A stretch of DNA of 64,000 nt from Apostichopus japonicus (GCF_037975245.1 NC_092570.1:5211001-5275000), one strand, 5' to 3'; counted from the first letter of the stretch, positions 12,266 to 24,680 are shown. The notes: a model not told the origin generated them from the sequence alone. Program-made: numbers and translations.

Positions 12266-12830
12266 ATGACCCCAAATGAACTTTGACATCCACCAAAAAC
12301 AATAGGCTTCTTTAACTCAATGTGGTACTTCTACACACTAAATCAAAGGTCGGCCCAAGCTTCCAGTACTGAGATATCGTGTTTACAAGGTTTTCACAAT
12401 TTGACCCCTAGTGACCGAAAATGACCTTTGACCTCCACCAAAAACAAAATGCTTCTAGTACTCAATGTGGTACTTCTACATACTAATTATGAGGTCCTCC
12501 CAAGCTTTCCTTCTTGAGATATTGTGTTAACAAGGTTTTCACAATTTCACCCCTGGTGACCCCAAATGACCTTTGACCTCCATTAAATACAATAGGCTTC
12601 TTGCACTCAATGTGGTACTTCTACACACTAAGTATGAAGTTGGTCCACCATTCCCTTCTTGAGATATCGTGTTTACAAGGTTTTCACAATTTGACCCCGG
12701 GTGACCCTTAATGACATTTGACCTCCACCAAACACAATAGTTTTCTTGTACTCAATGTGGTACTTCTACACACTAAATATGAACTGGTCAGACCTTGCCT
12801 TCTTTAAATATCGTGTTTACAAGCTGGGCG
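12266..12830. repeat. About 146-bp tandem repeat, four diverged copies
   Basis: Copies begin near 12268, 12411, 12557 and 12703. Each contains TGACCTTTGACCTCCA, CTCAATGTGGTACTTCTAC and GAGATATCGTGTTTACAAGG in the same order. The last copy ends at a GCGTCACAAACGC motif followed by an (AC)n run. Arrays of this type are common dispersed satellites in marine invertebrate genomes; that is general knowledge and not tested here. Confidence 0.85.
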
Positions 12831-13036
12831 TCACAAACGCACTCACACACACACACATACGCCATCATGAATGCATAGGTTACGATTATCATCGAAACCA
12901 AAAAACATACTTCACCAAAACATACCATGAGGAGATTTTTTTTTTTGTGAGGTTACTCCTGTGAATGGTGTTTCCATTTCATTTCTTACACATTGCACGA
13001 GAAGCATGACACACGAGGACAACTTTGCAAAAGACG

Positions 13037-13042
13037 TTTATT
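13037..13042 (-). terminator. Possible distal poly(A) signal of SLC19A-like gene
   Basis: AATAAA on the minus strand, 2.5 kb past the stop codon. Its use is unproven. Confidence 0.2.
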
Positions 13043-14844
13043 CCTTCAACACAAAATATGTAATGCAAGACAGCATATTCAAATCATGCCATTAAAAAAA
13101 ATACGAAAATTTGCACAAGTTATTTCGTCATTATCAACTTGAACAGATATATCCACTCTGTGCTTATGGCATTCCATAAAATTACTTACAAATATATAGT
13201 TTCCTCTAATTGCTCCATCTTTCTCTAAGTCAGAAAATTTTAAATCGATCCAAATGAGACAATGCAAATACTGCAAATATATCAAATCTTTACTACAAAA
13301 GGACAGGCTGTCATTTTCTGTAGCTTTTGTCATGAATTTTGTATGTCTTGTAATTAACCATTGAATGCTAACAATTAAACAATGACAGTGCAATTAATAA
13401 TTACCATTAGCTTTATAATTACTAGACAGGTTTTATTCAAATAACTCAGAATAAATGGAACATTTTTGAAAGTTTTATGACTGCACATATTTTTATACTG
13501 GGACCTATAAATTTAGTCCTCTCATTAAAAATTATTAATTAAAATAATGAAAAGTTCCCCTGCGATGAAACATTAAGGGTAAAATGAAATAATTGCTATT
13601 CCTTAGTTTTATGTTCTTTTTGTTGACAATTACATAAGTAGGCTGGCGTGTGACCGATCGACTGTAATGTTACTTTGAGCAATATAATAGCACTTGGCAC
13701 ATTTAGTCAAAATTGTTGGATATTAGTGACCAGGTGGCAAAATGCTATTTGAATCCCTTACAGTAGCTAATCTGACAGGAATCTATTTTAACTTTTTGAA
13801 ATTCATAACACTGGATCGACTTGTCACTTGTACTATTTTTAAATTCATCACACTACAACCAATTGTCTAGAAAAGAAGACATTTAAATATCAGAGGTGTT
13901 GCCATGGGTAAAACAATCTGCCATGCCACACCATCCACCTCCTTCTTCAAAGCAAAAGAATAGTATAAAACAGTAATGAAAAAAATTGATATACACGATG
14001 CTATCTGGCCGGCAAGAAATAGTTGTCGTTCCCCCTTTCACACGCAAAAAATTGTCTTACAAAAAACTCATCAAAACTCTACAGGCAATGACACTACATC
14101 AATTAAACAGGACAATAGCAGAACTAAAACAATAGCAGAACTCACTGACTACTATGTAATTATCCTGAGAAACTATTCCTGTTGATGCATACACATAGGA
14201 TTAACAATCAAATGTAAACATATCTATAATACTGGCAGTTTTGATGTCCAACTGCAAAGAATTCTAGAGATTTAGTAATGATTCAATTTTGTGTCCTGAA
14301 TGAACTACTTTGAGAGTATAACTGGAAAGCGGGTTATAGTCAACCTTAACATATCCTTAGATAATACTACAAAGTTAGCTGAAACCATTATCGTGAACAG
14401 AGCGTTAAGAGAGTAGACAGGTTTGTTGAAAAGAATGCGTTGTGTGATGGGCTACAAATGGATATATTTTAAAATTGGCATTACATGGTCCCTACTACTG
14501 GAATCGGTGGTGTAACCTACTCACTGGTCAAAACACTAAATAAGTTAATGTTTCCATAACTTAGATATATTCTTGATAAACCCTTGCAACACATATTTAA
14601 TACCAGATATCTATAATCTTTACTAAATCGTTGTTAGGCAATCTAGATTGCAAGTAGTAAAATCTTTACCAGTTATTACTGCCCAAGTGTCCATCAACTA
14701 CTGTCAGTCTGTGAAGTTTCAATATTCTCACCTCAAAATTAAAACTGTAACAGATTGCTATTAAAGGGCACCTTTGCCTTGATTAAATTAAACTGACTTG
14801 ATTACATGACTCATAAGCAACATCTTGAAAAATATAATTTGCTT

Positions 14845-14850
14845 TTTATT
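14845..14850 (-). terminator. Possible proximal poly(A) signal of SLC19A-like gene
   Basis: AATAAA on the minus strand, about 740 nt past the stop codon and beyond the fold-back element. If used, the whole element would be part of the mRNA. Confidence 0.3.
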
Positions 14851-14975
14851 AGAAAAATATTTATATCCTCATTATCCTGCATGTTGCATAACATACTCAA
14901 TCGTGAATTTATCTAGTACAATGATTGGCAAGCAGTCATCATTTTTGTACCAAAACCCCTGATAGTCCTTTTTAA

Positions 14976-15552
14976 AGGATTGGTTCAGGTGTTTGACATG
15001 TCTATTTTGTATGAAAGAGCAAAAAAAGACAAAAAGAACAGTGAAGAAACTACCATGATAGCATGCTCTGTTAAGGAGATATGACACTTTGAAGATATCA
15101 AAATTTCTTTGAAAATGACTGGTGTAGAAAGACTTACTGTGAGGGTGTGATGTCACATCCTCACTTCCTTAACATTTGTTAATATATTTCTTTAAAAATT
15201 ATTTACATTGTTTAACACATTTGAAAATAATATAATCAAAAATTCTTCAGATGTTTAATCTCAAATACTTCCTTTGACAAATATGAGATCTCCTGAGTCT
15301 TGACATATCTTTTGGTTGAAAGTCATGAAATATCACCAAATATTTAGAGAAAAAAACAAAGACTTTCCAGGAATGTGAGGATGTGACATCACAGCTAGTC
15401 AGATTTCAGCAGTTTCTACACAATCTGATAAAACTTTACACTTGAATATCTCTTTAACCGAAAAAGATATTTGAACATTTTTTTCACCATTGTGTTTCTT
15501 TTATTGTCCTCTTTCATTTAACATAAACATGTATGACAACTGAACCAATCCT
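14976..15552. mobile_element. TTAA-flanked fold-back element next to SLC19A-like stop codon
   Basis: The termini AGGATTGGTTCAG and CTGAACCAATCCT are a perfect inverted pair bounded by TTAA at 14972-14975 and 15553-15556. The two arms stay similar for roughly 200 bp. Matching words include GTGATGTCACATCCTCAC (15143 region) and GTGAGGATGTGACATCAC (15374 region), so the element can fold almost end to end. TTAA target duplication is typical of piggyBac- and Kolobok-type transposons. No transposase frame is present. Confidence 0.83.
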
Positions 15553-15586
15553 TTAATGCCCAAATAGCAAGACCATGGCATCTCGT

Positions 15587-15688
15587 TCACCTATTTCGAT
15601 TTCTGCAGCATTCCCTGTACAAGATAAAACAGGCTTTAATCAGGAAGGCACTTCCCAGTGCTCCAAAGTAGGCACCATAAATCATAAA
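15587..15688 (-). CDS. SLC19A-like exon 4 (C-terminus)
   Basis: This 102-bp exon has a TTTTTTTCACAG acceptor. It encodes [20 protein letters not shown] and a basic/Cys tail ending CCRNRNR-stop. It is too short to stand out as an open frame, but it aligns with the last helix of SLC19A3 (FLIYASYFALIAVVF) and keeps the phase. Confidence 0.88.
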   Translation of the reverse strand, partial: FMIYGAYFGALGSAFLIKACFILYRECCRNRNR

Positions 15689-18600
15689 CTGTGAAAAAAA
15701 CAGAAAGGAGAAACATGTTGGACGAAATGGTAGAAGATAAAACACAATATGAACTTAAAAAAATTTCATGATGATCTGTTTTCAAAATAATACAAAATCT
15801 ATTAAAAGAAACTGTTCAAAGGTGAAAACTAATTATGCAAGATTTGTCGGTAAGAATCTATCAGATGTAATCGTGTCTTCTTACACCCTTGCCGAATGCT
15901 ATTTAATTTACATCACAAAAACTTTGGTAATCCAAACAGATATAACAATATAAGCATGGCAGGTACAGTAGTCAGCATGTTTAAGGAATAAAAGTTCCTG
16001 CGGCAGACACTGGAAAGGTTTTAGATGAAGAAACAGCTAGTGGAAAATCTACCATTAAATAGCTCACTGAGAAATGGTTGTTTGAGGTTGTAGTACCAGC
16101 ATGTAATATGCTAGACAAATCCCATCAGAGCTCCATCAAATGGATCATTTTTGGGTGATTAGCTAACTTTTTGAATTTTTTTTAAGAGACTTGATTCTAC
16201 AACTTGTTTGTGACTAGTAGATATATGTATATGTATATATGCATTTCTTGTACAGCCATACATATAACATTTCAATGATAGTCCTGTATGGGTCAACCAG
16301 GGAGTTGTTATGGTTCCATAACAACTCCCTGGGTCAACTAACTATTCATATCTTATTACTTCCCCCGATAAGTCAGACCTTAACCCTCTGCACATCCAAG
16401 AGAGCTCATAAAAGAGTTTCGCTGGTCAATGGAATTTCCCAAAACCTTTCCGTAAAGATTAATGCAGCTAATCTCTGCTCAATCTCTGCTCTCAATCTAA
16501 GGCTAAACAATCACAGTCTTGTATGATTTAATTTGCCTAACTATATTGTTTGTCCTCGCTATCCCAATAGGTCAGAGGTCAAACCCAGTGCAAAAAGGAG
16601 GTCAAGAAAAAGTTCGCTTGGTGGGTTGTTGCAATTCCAACAAACGTATTCTGATCAATATATTTTGTACCTTGGTTGTGCCTTGGTTTTTACCTTGGTT
16701 TGTACCTTGGTTTGTACCTTGGTTGTGACACACAACGCCACGTATATTTATTTCACATTTCCCTCAGACTTTCTTACCTGTAAATCCGCTGGGCTGTTAA
16801 GCACATGACTATCCACTACTATTAATGTCAGCAAAGTCTCCAGCACCAAGGCGACGAAGGTGTTCCAACCAAAGACTAAGGCATAACGCTCCACGGTCAG
16901 AAACTTGGCTATCTGAAAGCTAGATGGAAACGACGTGCAGAATGTAGTACATATTGAAATATATTGTACAGTACCACAGAAAAATGATGAAACGATAACA
17001 AATATTAATCTTAAAGTAAATTTCCATAATTCATACATGTGCAATCAGATTTTAATAGACTTAACGGAACAAGGAAATCAAAATTCCTTCTATTAAGTGA
17101 ATGGGCACATTTGTGACGAGCATCTTACCCAAAAACGGAAATCTTGCTCTATTTTTAAGAGATTGCAGGAATGCCACCTTGACCATGATGTGATGTCATA
17201 GTGTCACACTATCACTAGAAGGTGAAAACATTTTTTCCCCTTTTTTTCTCTCACCTTTATTTTCCTATTCATATTTTCCTGAAAGCCATTTGCAACAACA
17301 AATTGCCAGTTGAATAACTTATAAAATATTTACAAATGTTGGCAGATTACATCATTTTAATGGGGGGGGGGAAGTATCTCATCATAATTGTGTGATTACT
17401 TACTATGAAAGTATGGTGCCTTAAGCGATTGTCAAGTGAGGGAGTGGTTGATTTTTGTGTTTACGAGGGAATGCATAATGGGCCTGAAAAATTTGAAACT
17501 TGATTAACGAAGTAACAAAAAAGTGGATCTTACCTCGCTATGGTGATCAAAACTTGATATGAAGCCCTGAAGATGATGTAGTTAACAAAAGCCACCCAAA
17601 TATTGGTCGTAAGGCTCATGGTAAATATCAGGATGCCGTCAAGAACGGAGACAACACCCATCAGAAATTCTCCGTATATATCCCAATTGGTTTTGACATA
17701 CATTATCAAGAAAGAGCTGATGGCACCTGTATATATGGGATGGGGAAAAGGAAACAATTAAACCTGTCATCATTCTACGAGAATTCTGAAGTTACATTTT
17801 GTGGTGAATTTTTCACAATATGCAATACCAAATGCAACTGTTACAAGACGGAAAAGACACATACAAAAATCTGTTTTCTAATTTCACGACCGCAACACAG
17901 TCCAACATCTTTTCAACTATGACATTTTTTTTTGTGGAAAAAAGCAGAGCACTTTCAGATTTTCAAAAACTTAAGAAAACTATTTTGTGAGAGTGTGTGC
18001 AATTAAAAACTGATTTTTTTTTTGGCAGGAAGATCAGTACCTCACTTTGTAAACAATAAAAGTTTTGTACCGAGGAGGGTAGACGCTGCTTCCACTGCAC
18101 CGTAGTACGGATTATCTGGTACCTCCATTCCCTGCTTCATGTATATCAAGTCCCAGAGATTTTGAACATAGTTTCCTATCTGGTAATAACCACAGGTAGC
18201 TACTGACCACCAAAGTGACCACTGGAGTAGATTCCAATCGCTGTAAATTGACAAAAACTCTCGCCACATCTGTTTCAAGACTAACAAAGACTGAACACTG
18301 TTGCTTTGGATGGAAGAAATAGTAAACTCTCCCTTTGTAGGGCAGCATGGTTCTTCCTCTACTGAAGGGGAACGAGAAGCTCCAGGTGACCCTTCCGGGG
18401 TATCCCGGTCCTGCTCATTATGTGCATCCTCATTATTCTGAATCGTTCCACTTACTGAATCCTGCTTTGGCTCTTCAACTTCTGATGCGCTAGGGTGCAC
18501 AGCTGTGTTATCCCCCACTGCGTTCGCTTCCTCATTGATGAAACTCTGATGGAAAAACAGGCTCTTCTTAGCTCTGGGGAGAACAACCCCAATGAGTGTT

Positions 18601-19163
18601 GCAATGCTCACAGTGACAGTTCCAAGAATATTCAGACCCGCGTAGGTTAGAATATCGTATGTGACGAAAACCTGACCGAGGACACTAGAAAGGAAGCCAC
18701 CGGCCAAATATGCAACCCTAGTATAACTGGAAACAGCCTGATATTTCTCTGGGGGTACCACAGCGTACAAGTAAGCAAAGTAGCCAATATCCGCTGCAGT
18801 GGCAATGCCGTAGAAGCACTGCATGAGTTGCATGAGACCAACACTGTATCCGAAAATCATTACAATCCCCGATGCAACCAGAGCGAGTCCCTCTGCCACA
18901 ATGACGGGTTTATATCTGACCAAGTCTGTCAGGATAAACACGGGTATCAACGTAGCTGCATACGAATACGTCCAGAAGGGATAGATGCGATTTTCTATCT
19001 CACTCTCTGATAAGTTCTTGCTTAATAAAAATGGAGTAAGGAAAGGTTCCACCGGTCTTATTTCCTTGATGAAACCAAACAAACAGATCGTGATGGTGGG
19101 GATGATCCACCTGTTAGCAGGATCCATCTTTGTCAAGGGTCCAGGCAAGTACTGTTGTTTAGT
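15587..19163 (-). CDS. SLC19A-family vitamin transporter (thiamine/folate type), complete
   Basis: Four coding exons join in phase: 18071-19127 (ATG at 19127), 17534-17726, 16778-16919 and 15587-15688 (TGA at 15589-15587). They total 1494 bp, or 497 residues, which equals the usual length of human thiamine transporters. SLC19 proteins are 12-helix plasma-membrane carriers of the major facilitator fold. Family landmarks include [11 protein letters not shown] in the first loop, [40 protein letters not shown] before a hydrophilic central loop, STLLGAISSF, MERY-like [13 protein letters not shown] and [11 protein letters not shown]. The central loop is Glu/Asp/Ser-rich, as in relatives. It resembles thiamine transporters SLC19A2/A3 more than the reduced-folate carrier, but substrate cannot be settled by eye. 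A Leu-initiated in-frame extension upstream is 5' UTR: an acceptor ends at 19164 and the first ATG fits the family. Confidence 0.95.
16298..16331. repeat. 34-bp perfect hairpin with 7-bp flanking direct repeat
   Basis: CAGGGAGTTGTTATGG, a TT spacer and CCATAACAACTCCCTG form a 16-bp stem. GGTCAAC lies directly on both sides (16291-16297 and 16332-16338). This looks like two hAT-type transposon ends joined tip to tip with the interior lost. It lies about 440 nt downstream of exon 3 of the transporter, in its last intron. Confidence 0.75.
16778..16919 (-). CDS. SLC19A-like exon 3
   Basis: 142 bp, phase 2 to 0. It encodes [18 protein letters not shown] and [15 protein letters not shown], a highly conserved SLC19 block. 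Confidence 0.94.
17534..17726 (-). CDS. SLC19A-like exon 2
   Basis: 193 bp, phase 1 to 2, with a TATATACAG acceptor and a GTAAGA donor. It encodes [14 protein letters not shown] through YQVLITIA, two to three membrane helices. Confidence 0.93.
18071..19127 (-). CDS. SLC19A-like exon 1
   Basis: 1057 bp from the ATG to a phase-1 donor (GTACAA, a weak consensus). It encodes [14 protein letters not shown] through STLLG, roughly transmembrane helices 1-8 and the central hydrophilic loop. The donor choice is fixed by the join STLLG-AISSF, which matches the family. Confidence 0.93.
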
Positions 19164-19199
19164 CTGTCAAAATGAAGAGCATAAAGAAAGGTTTGTATA

Positions 19200-22060
19200 A
19201 GGTTCGGTCCAGATAGACAAACTAGCTACATGAATTCAGGTGCATTTATTCCACTGAGTGGACTCTACAGTAATTACATTCCACAACCCTCCAATATTCA
19301 CAGCAATAATTCAACAGGCGTTGTCCAGGGTATCTTAGAATTTCCATGAAAATATGTAAAATATTATTACTGCACATTTAGTATGTACTCATTGCAGTAA
19401 TATGGTCTAGGCTAGATGAATGCTTTGAGGATTTAATTTGACAATGATGCAGTGAAACCTGCTAGGGCTAATCCAAAAGGTGGGAGCTATTCACCTGATC
19501 AATGGTTTGATAACGATGGCGCTCTGGCTTATTTACCCAATCATCTGTTCAATAATTGTTGCTCTGGTGCTTAGTGACCTGGTTGTCGGTTAAATAAATG
19601 ATACACTGACCAGTACTTATTTAACCGATCTTTGTTTCAATAACAATGATGGCGCTCTTACTTGTTTATTCGATCATCAGTGGAATAAGCAATGTATTCG
19701 TGCTTATTTACCTCATCGAAGGTTACATAAGGGTGTGCCTCTTACTGGAACATTGTAGGTTAAATATGGGTCATTCCATATCAAATCACCAGATTATGGA
19801 GTATGTTGCAATTCAACCTCTTCTTAAACTTACTACATTTATTGTTTGTTGGATACACCAAGTAAATTTAAGTATATTCTGAAATTTGTTGTTGAATTGC
19901 TTCAAAATTCATGCAACTGCAACTTCATGCAACTGATCATAATGCCTACTTTAAAATCCCACAATTGTTGCCACCATAGCATTTTCTTGACTTTTGAGGT
20001 GTAATTTCTCAGCAATAAAACATCCTTTTACCTTCCTATTCCAGAAGCCCATTGATCATATCCCATAGAAATGGAAAATCAAATCAAATTAGGCTATAAA
20101 ATCATGTTTTGTAATTGTGTAAAAATCTCTACTTAAGACATGCATGCCTTGAAATAAAATAAGTGAGAAATGTTAAGTGGTGGCCAACAAAACAACTTGG
20201 TAGCTAGGCTATATTTAATTTATAATGTAGCCAGGTTTAGCCCTAGGGTGGAGGGACTAGCACAAGTGAAAGATAACATTCAATTCTTTGTCTTTGTTTT
20301 CCATCTGTCAGGTGTATAAGGAGGTGTTTACATTTTAGGCAGTGTTATTTGGCTGACTGCAGGCAAACCGTATACTGTGACCTAACATCCACTGCATGCT
20401 ACCCTGGCGTAGGCGACTAATACTAGTAAGTACTATTAATTGCTACTTACTTGCCCTAAACCTTACGTATGCCTAACGTTAGGCTATGCTAGCTTAAGCC
20501 TAACCTTCCTCGAAGGCACACATAACTTTTACCAAGGGTAATGTTTGAAAAAATAGAAAAGCGCGATGAAGTCCCTGCCAAATATCACTTACGTGTCCAC
20601 TTGAAGGAACGTTATTTCGTTAAATGGCCATCGCAATCTCTCAAATAGTGAAAGTTGTTGCTCGATGCGCGCAATTAGGGCCTACATATGAACTAGTTGC
20701 ATTCATTTTGGCGTTCCATAAAAAGTTTTATGTGTAACCGACCATAACAGACGATAGTTTTTTTTTAACAAATCTTATAAACATAAAAGATGTACAAGAT
20801 GTTGAAAATTATTTGAGTAGCAAAACCTTTGAGCATTCAATGGTTCTGTGAATGTGCGGAAACACAGCCATTCGATAATATCTGGTGTATTTTACGAGGA
20901 GTCGCGTATCACTTGTCTGCACATCTGTCACTTTCTCACATCTCAGTGACAAGTGACGAATGGTCACGGATCCTTACAAGTACAGATTACGGAATGGGCA
21001 ACGTGCATATCTTCACGCTGTTCTATAACGATTCTATGTGTTTATCTCCTCGAAGATTGATTAGATTGATCTACATCTACATCGGTACTCTGCAATAGAC
21101 TGGTGTCCATCTCGCAAAGGATGATAAGTGACATCACCAAGTCATGTGTTGCATATTAAATCTCTGCTATAAGATGATTAGTGACATCGCAAAGGATGAT
21201 CAGTGACATCACCAAGTCATGTGTTGAATATTAAATCTCTGCTGAGTACCTAGATGTTTTCACTTTGAAATTGTCAGCAGACGTTATTGAAATCAATTCT
21301 GGAGAAAAAGAGTTCCGATTTGTTATCGTTCTCGAAAAAAAGCTATATTTGTAATCATCTGTTTGCAGCGAGGTTGGATGAACTAGTAATATCTTGATTG
21401 AGTTGTCTAGTTGTACGAGCTAGCTTCTTAATGTAGGATGGGAGCCACTATGTAGGAGGATTGATCTAAGATAGGATTCTTCTGCAATCTTGCAAAAAAC
21501 AGTAAAAATTTATAACACTTTGTGTGTAAACGTCCGAGTTTCATTATTCACCGTAAAGTTTAACCATAAGGTTTTTTTTTTGAAGGTTTTCTCTAATTAA
21601 AAAGAGTTAAAAAGTACATTAATTGAACCTTGAGTTGAGTTGTTGCAGCAATATGTTGTTGTGGTGGATTTGTTTAAAACACAAAACGTTATTGTTTCAC
21701 ACTGACACTTCACTGTTGGAGCTCAGGTATTGATGTATTGTCAACTTATCTTTAATAGTACAATTAGAAAACAATTAGATGTTAATTCCGCGCTCATAAG
21801 TCTTAATATTCTGTCTCGTGTTGATGAGATGCATTCACATACCTGATTGAAATTAGCAGCCACTAACAGCATATGTAAACAAATAACACATTTCTTAATA
21901 TTGAGGGCAGCAATGCTAATTAATAACCAGAGGCGTACATTTAGATATACAGCTTTGTTTATGTATAACTGTAAATATGAAAGGTGATAAATGTCACACT
22001 ACAGGTATCACAGGGTGTTCAACATTGACTGTCCTTGACTTGTTACCTCTTAAACAAGCT
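19200..22060. other. Intergenic, upstream of SLC19A-like gene
   Basis: AT-rich. Two imperfect copies of an about 80-bp block (AGTGACATCACCAAGTCATG ... TTAAATCTCTGCT) lie at 21120-21180 and 21185-21245. I see no coding exon. Confidence 0.5.
20593..20720 (-). promoter_or_regulatory. Possible noncoding first exon of SLC19A-like gene
   Basis: A GTAAGTG donor (plus-strand complement near 20586-20592) is positioned to splice to the 5' UTR acceptor at 19164. The exon would begin somewhere above 20650. The start site is not visible. Confidence 0.3.
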
Positions 22061-22066
22061 ACCAGG

Positions 22067-22713
22067 CAAGGGCTGCGGAACCGGGGTCACAGGGGGCACG
22101 TGCCCCCGCACTTTTCCTCAGGTTAAAAATGTGCCCTTTTTCTACATAAAAATTGAGGTGTCTCAAGTTAGCAAGAGGCCAGGGAACCAGAATGGACACT
22201 CGGGAAGGGCCGTTTCCAGCCATCTGAGGGGTTTGTAAAACCAAAAATTTTCTTGTACGCTCCGCGCCAACCGATGGTGGTGCTCCGCTCAGATAGTCGT
22301 GCATACAACTTTGCAAATCCTGGCTATGCCCCTTACTTTTAATGAATTTCTGTGGGTCAAACTCAAAGCTATTTCAAATGAAAAAATTTGTTAAGATATT
22401 GACAAGAAATAAACTCTAATTTGGAAGATTCCTACATTAGCAACTAGCATGATTTCACCTCATTTTGTCTCAAAAGAAAACTTGTTCCTTGTTTCCCAAT
22501 TTGCACATTGGATATTGCAGTGCTAGTATGCATATTTTCCTTGAGGGGGAGGGGGGGGGGCGTTGATGGAGTGATGTGTATAAGCAAATAAGATAATACA
22601 ATAAGAGTTATAAAGGGTACTAAATATAAGGCTGCATCACTCCAATCGAATTTCTGCAAAGTGCCCTTTGATGTCGGTGCCCCCCCAGATTAAAAGTGCT
22701 TCCGCCGCCCTTG
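22067..22713. mobile_element. hAT-like nonautonomous element, GCGGAGCG core family, copy 1
   Basis: Ends are CAAGGGCTGCGGAA and TTCCGCCGCCCTTG. They are flanked by the exact 8-bp repeat CTACCAGG at 22059-22066 and 22714-22721. The interior carries a core shared with the elements near 26.5, 57.6, 61.3 and 62.4 kb: CGCTCCGCGCCAACCGATGG next to CCATTTCCAGC-like and GCAAGGCC-like words, and G/C runs just inside both ends. No transposase frame is present. Confidence 0.87.
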
Positions 22714-23834
22714 CTACCAGGGCACTGAATGAAAAAAATAGTGTTCCCCAATCATACAAGTCAATTTGATGATCCAGTTACGGCCCATATTTGGTAACTT
22801 GCTGATCTGCAAAACTGGCTCACCATGGAAACAAGAAATGGAGAATAATGTAGTAAAATGTTGGTATCGTGAAAGGTGATAACCTCCATGGACAAAAAGT
22901 ACATTCTTCTACAGAAGATGCTGTAAACATCACTAAACTGATCGTTTCCTAAATTATCTTTAAAAGAGCTAGTTTCACCAAACAAAAGAACAACGAAAAA
23001 GCAAAGAAATGAAAATGTATACTTTGAAGATTGACTTGAAGTTTTTAATTGAAATAGAACTTTCCTATACATTTAATTACAATAGCACATATTTTGCTAG
23101 TTTATAGAATCATTGCATGATATTAGTACAAATCTCTTTAAATTTTGAATAGAGTTGAAGAAACTGATAAAACAAAGAGAAACATCCCTAAATTTATGGA
23201 TGTAACTAAAAAATTAGTACATAATGGAAGCTGAACCAAAAAAATGATAATAATCCAAACTAAAGCTTTCTTTATCCAAGAGCCATCTGGAGTAAATGAT
23301 GAGAGTTGTTACCAAGGAGACCCTATATGGTGGCAGCATTGAAGTAAATGAAGTGTATAGTGGAAAAGAAATAAAACATTACAACAGCTGACAATTAAAA
23401 CGACTTTGGTTGGAAACAGATACTTTAGATAGACACCAATGGATGCTCTTAGGTACCTGAACTTTCAAGATGAATGAAACCAGGAATAACCTATTGCACA
23501 GCCACATTAAAACAGGATGACATGTTTCTTAAAGACTCCTGTCACTTTTTCACATTTCCTTTATGCATAGTTTTACGTTCCATAACTCAGTTTCTAAACA
23601 GGAGACATTCCTTGCGATGGCGAGGATCCTTCCTTTTGTGAAGAAGATCATTTAATCCTTTGATTTAATCCCCCACTTTGTTTAGATTTAGATTTTTTTT
23701 TTTAAAAGGGCAGCTGGTTTAATTTAATCAAAGTACTCTAAGAATGAGTAAACTAAAACAGAAATTATTTTAAAAAGGTAATTGTATGGTGCCCAAGAAG
23801 TGCTGTCTGTTGGTCGTGCCAACAGACTTTCCAT

Positions 23835-24075
23835 TGCAAATTAAAAATGAACTAATAATGGCAAAAATGATGGGATCGATGATAAAATTTAAAAATGAAC
23901 TATCATTTCATGATATTAAATAAATTTTTAATCCAAAGAGAAAACTGTTTGAAACCTTCCATTGTAGATTAACATGAAATAATAATTGCAAAAATAAAAA
24001 TGGTAAAAAGATTGGATCAACTATAGAATTTCAAATGAAACTATCATTTCACGATATTAAACAACAGTTTTACTG
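23835..24075. repeat. Diverged tandem duplication
   Basis: Two blocks (about 23835-23940 and 23960-24070) share ATTAAAAATGAACT/ATTAACATGAAAT, GATTGGATCAACTATAGAATTT-like and ACTATCATTTCA words in the same order. They are AT-rich and noncoding. Confidence 0.6.
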
Positions 24076-24291
24076 ACAATTTTAATGGACAACGTTTCAC
24101 ATATAATGATCTCATTTGCAAAAATTACATGGTTCATTACGATGTATGATTTCTTTCCTTTTTCGTTATCAGGTATTAATTTCACTTTCAGGAGGAACTC
24201 CTGCCAAGATTTTATTCTAGATATCAATGAAATAAGAATTTTTCAAGTTCACCTTTCATACTCTTTGCAACAATACCTTCATAAGCCTTAA

Positions 24292-24651
24292 AGGATGTGA
24301 AGACTCGCGCACAAAGAAACGTCTCATGCCGGTAATCTGACCTAGTTTCGAATGAGGTGTAACAGAAGTGTTAGACACCACCATCGATCCCAGAAAATAC
24401 ACACACAGCTTGCTACCGTCGGTAATTAGACATTAGTGTACAGTCAATACATACAGCTACTGTCGATACCCACAGCACAGTGTACAAACAATACAGCGTT
24501 GGACATCTCAGGTCCAGCTAAAGATAACAAGGTATCACGTTTCATTACTGTCTGCATTTTGTAGCGACAAGAAGAAAACGTCATTTGCAAGCAACGGAAA
24601 GTTAACTTTTTCAGAGCGCTGCACACGGTTTGAGGCGAGTCTTCAATGCCT
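24292..24651. mobile_element. TTAA-flanked inverted-repeat element, copy 1
   Basis: The left end reads TTAA-AGGATGTGAAGACTCGC. The right end read in reverse is TTAA-AGGCATTGAAGACTCGC. TTAA sits at 24288-24291 and 24652-24655. The body (ACCTAGTTTCGAATGAGGTG through GGTATCACGTTTCATTACTG) recurs at about 60060-60382 with high similarity. There is no coding frame. The TTAA target suggests a piggyBac- or Kolobok-type relative. Confidence 0.8.
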
Positions 24652-24680
24652 TTAATTAATGCACTTCTCTGGTGAGTGTT

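Noticed and set aside
11845-12302. Overlapping Arg/Glu/Ser-repeat proteins on both strands
   Set aside because: They are frames of the 19-bp minisatellite.
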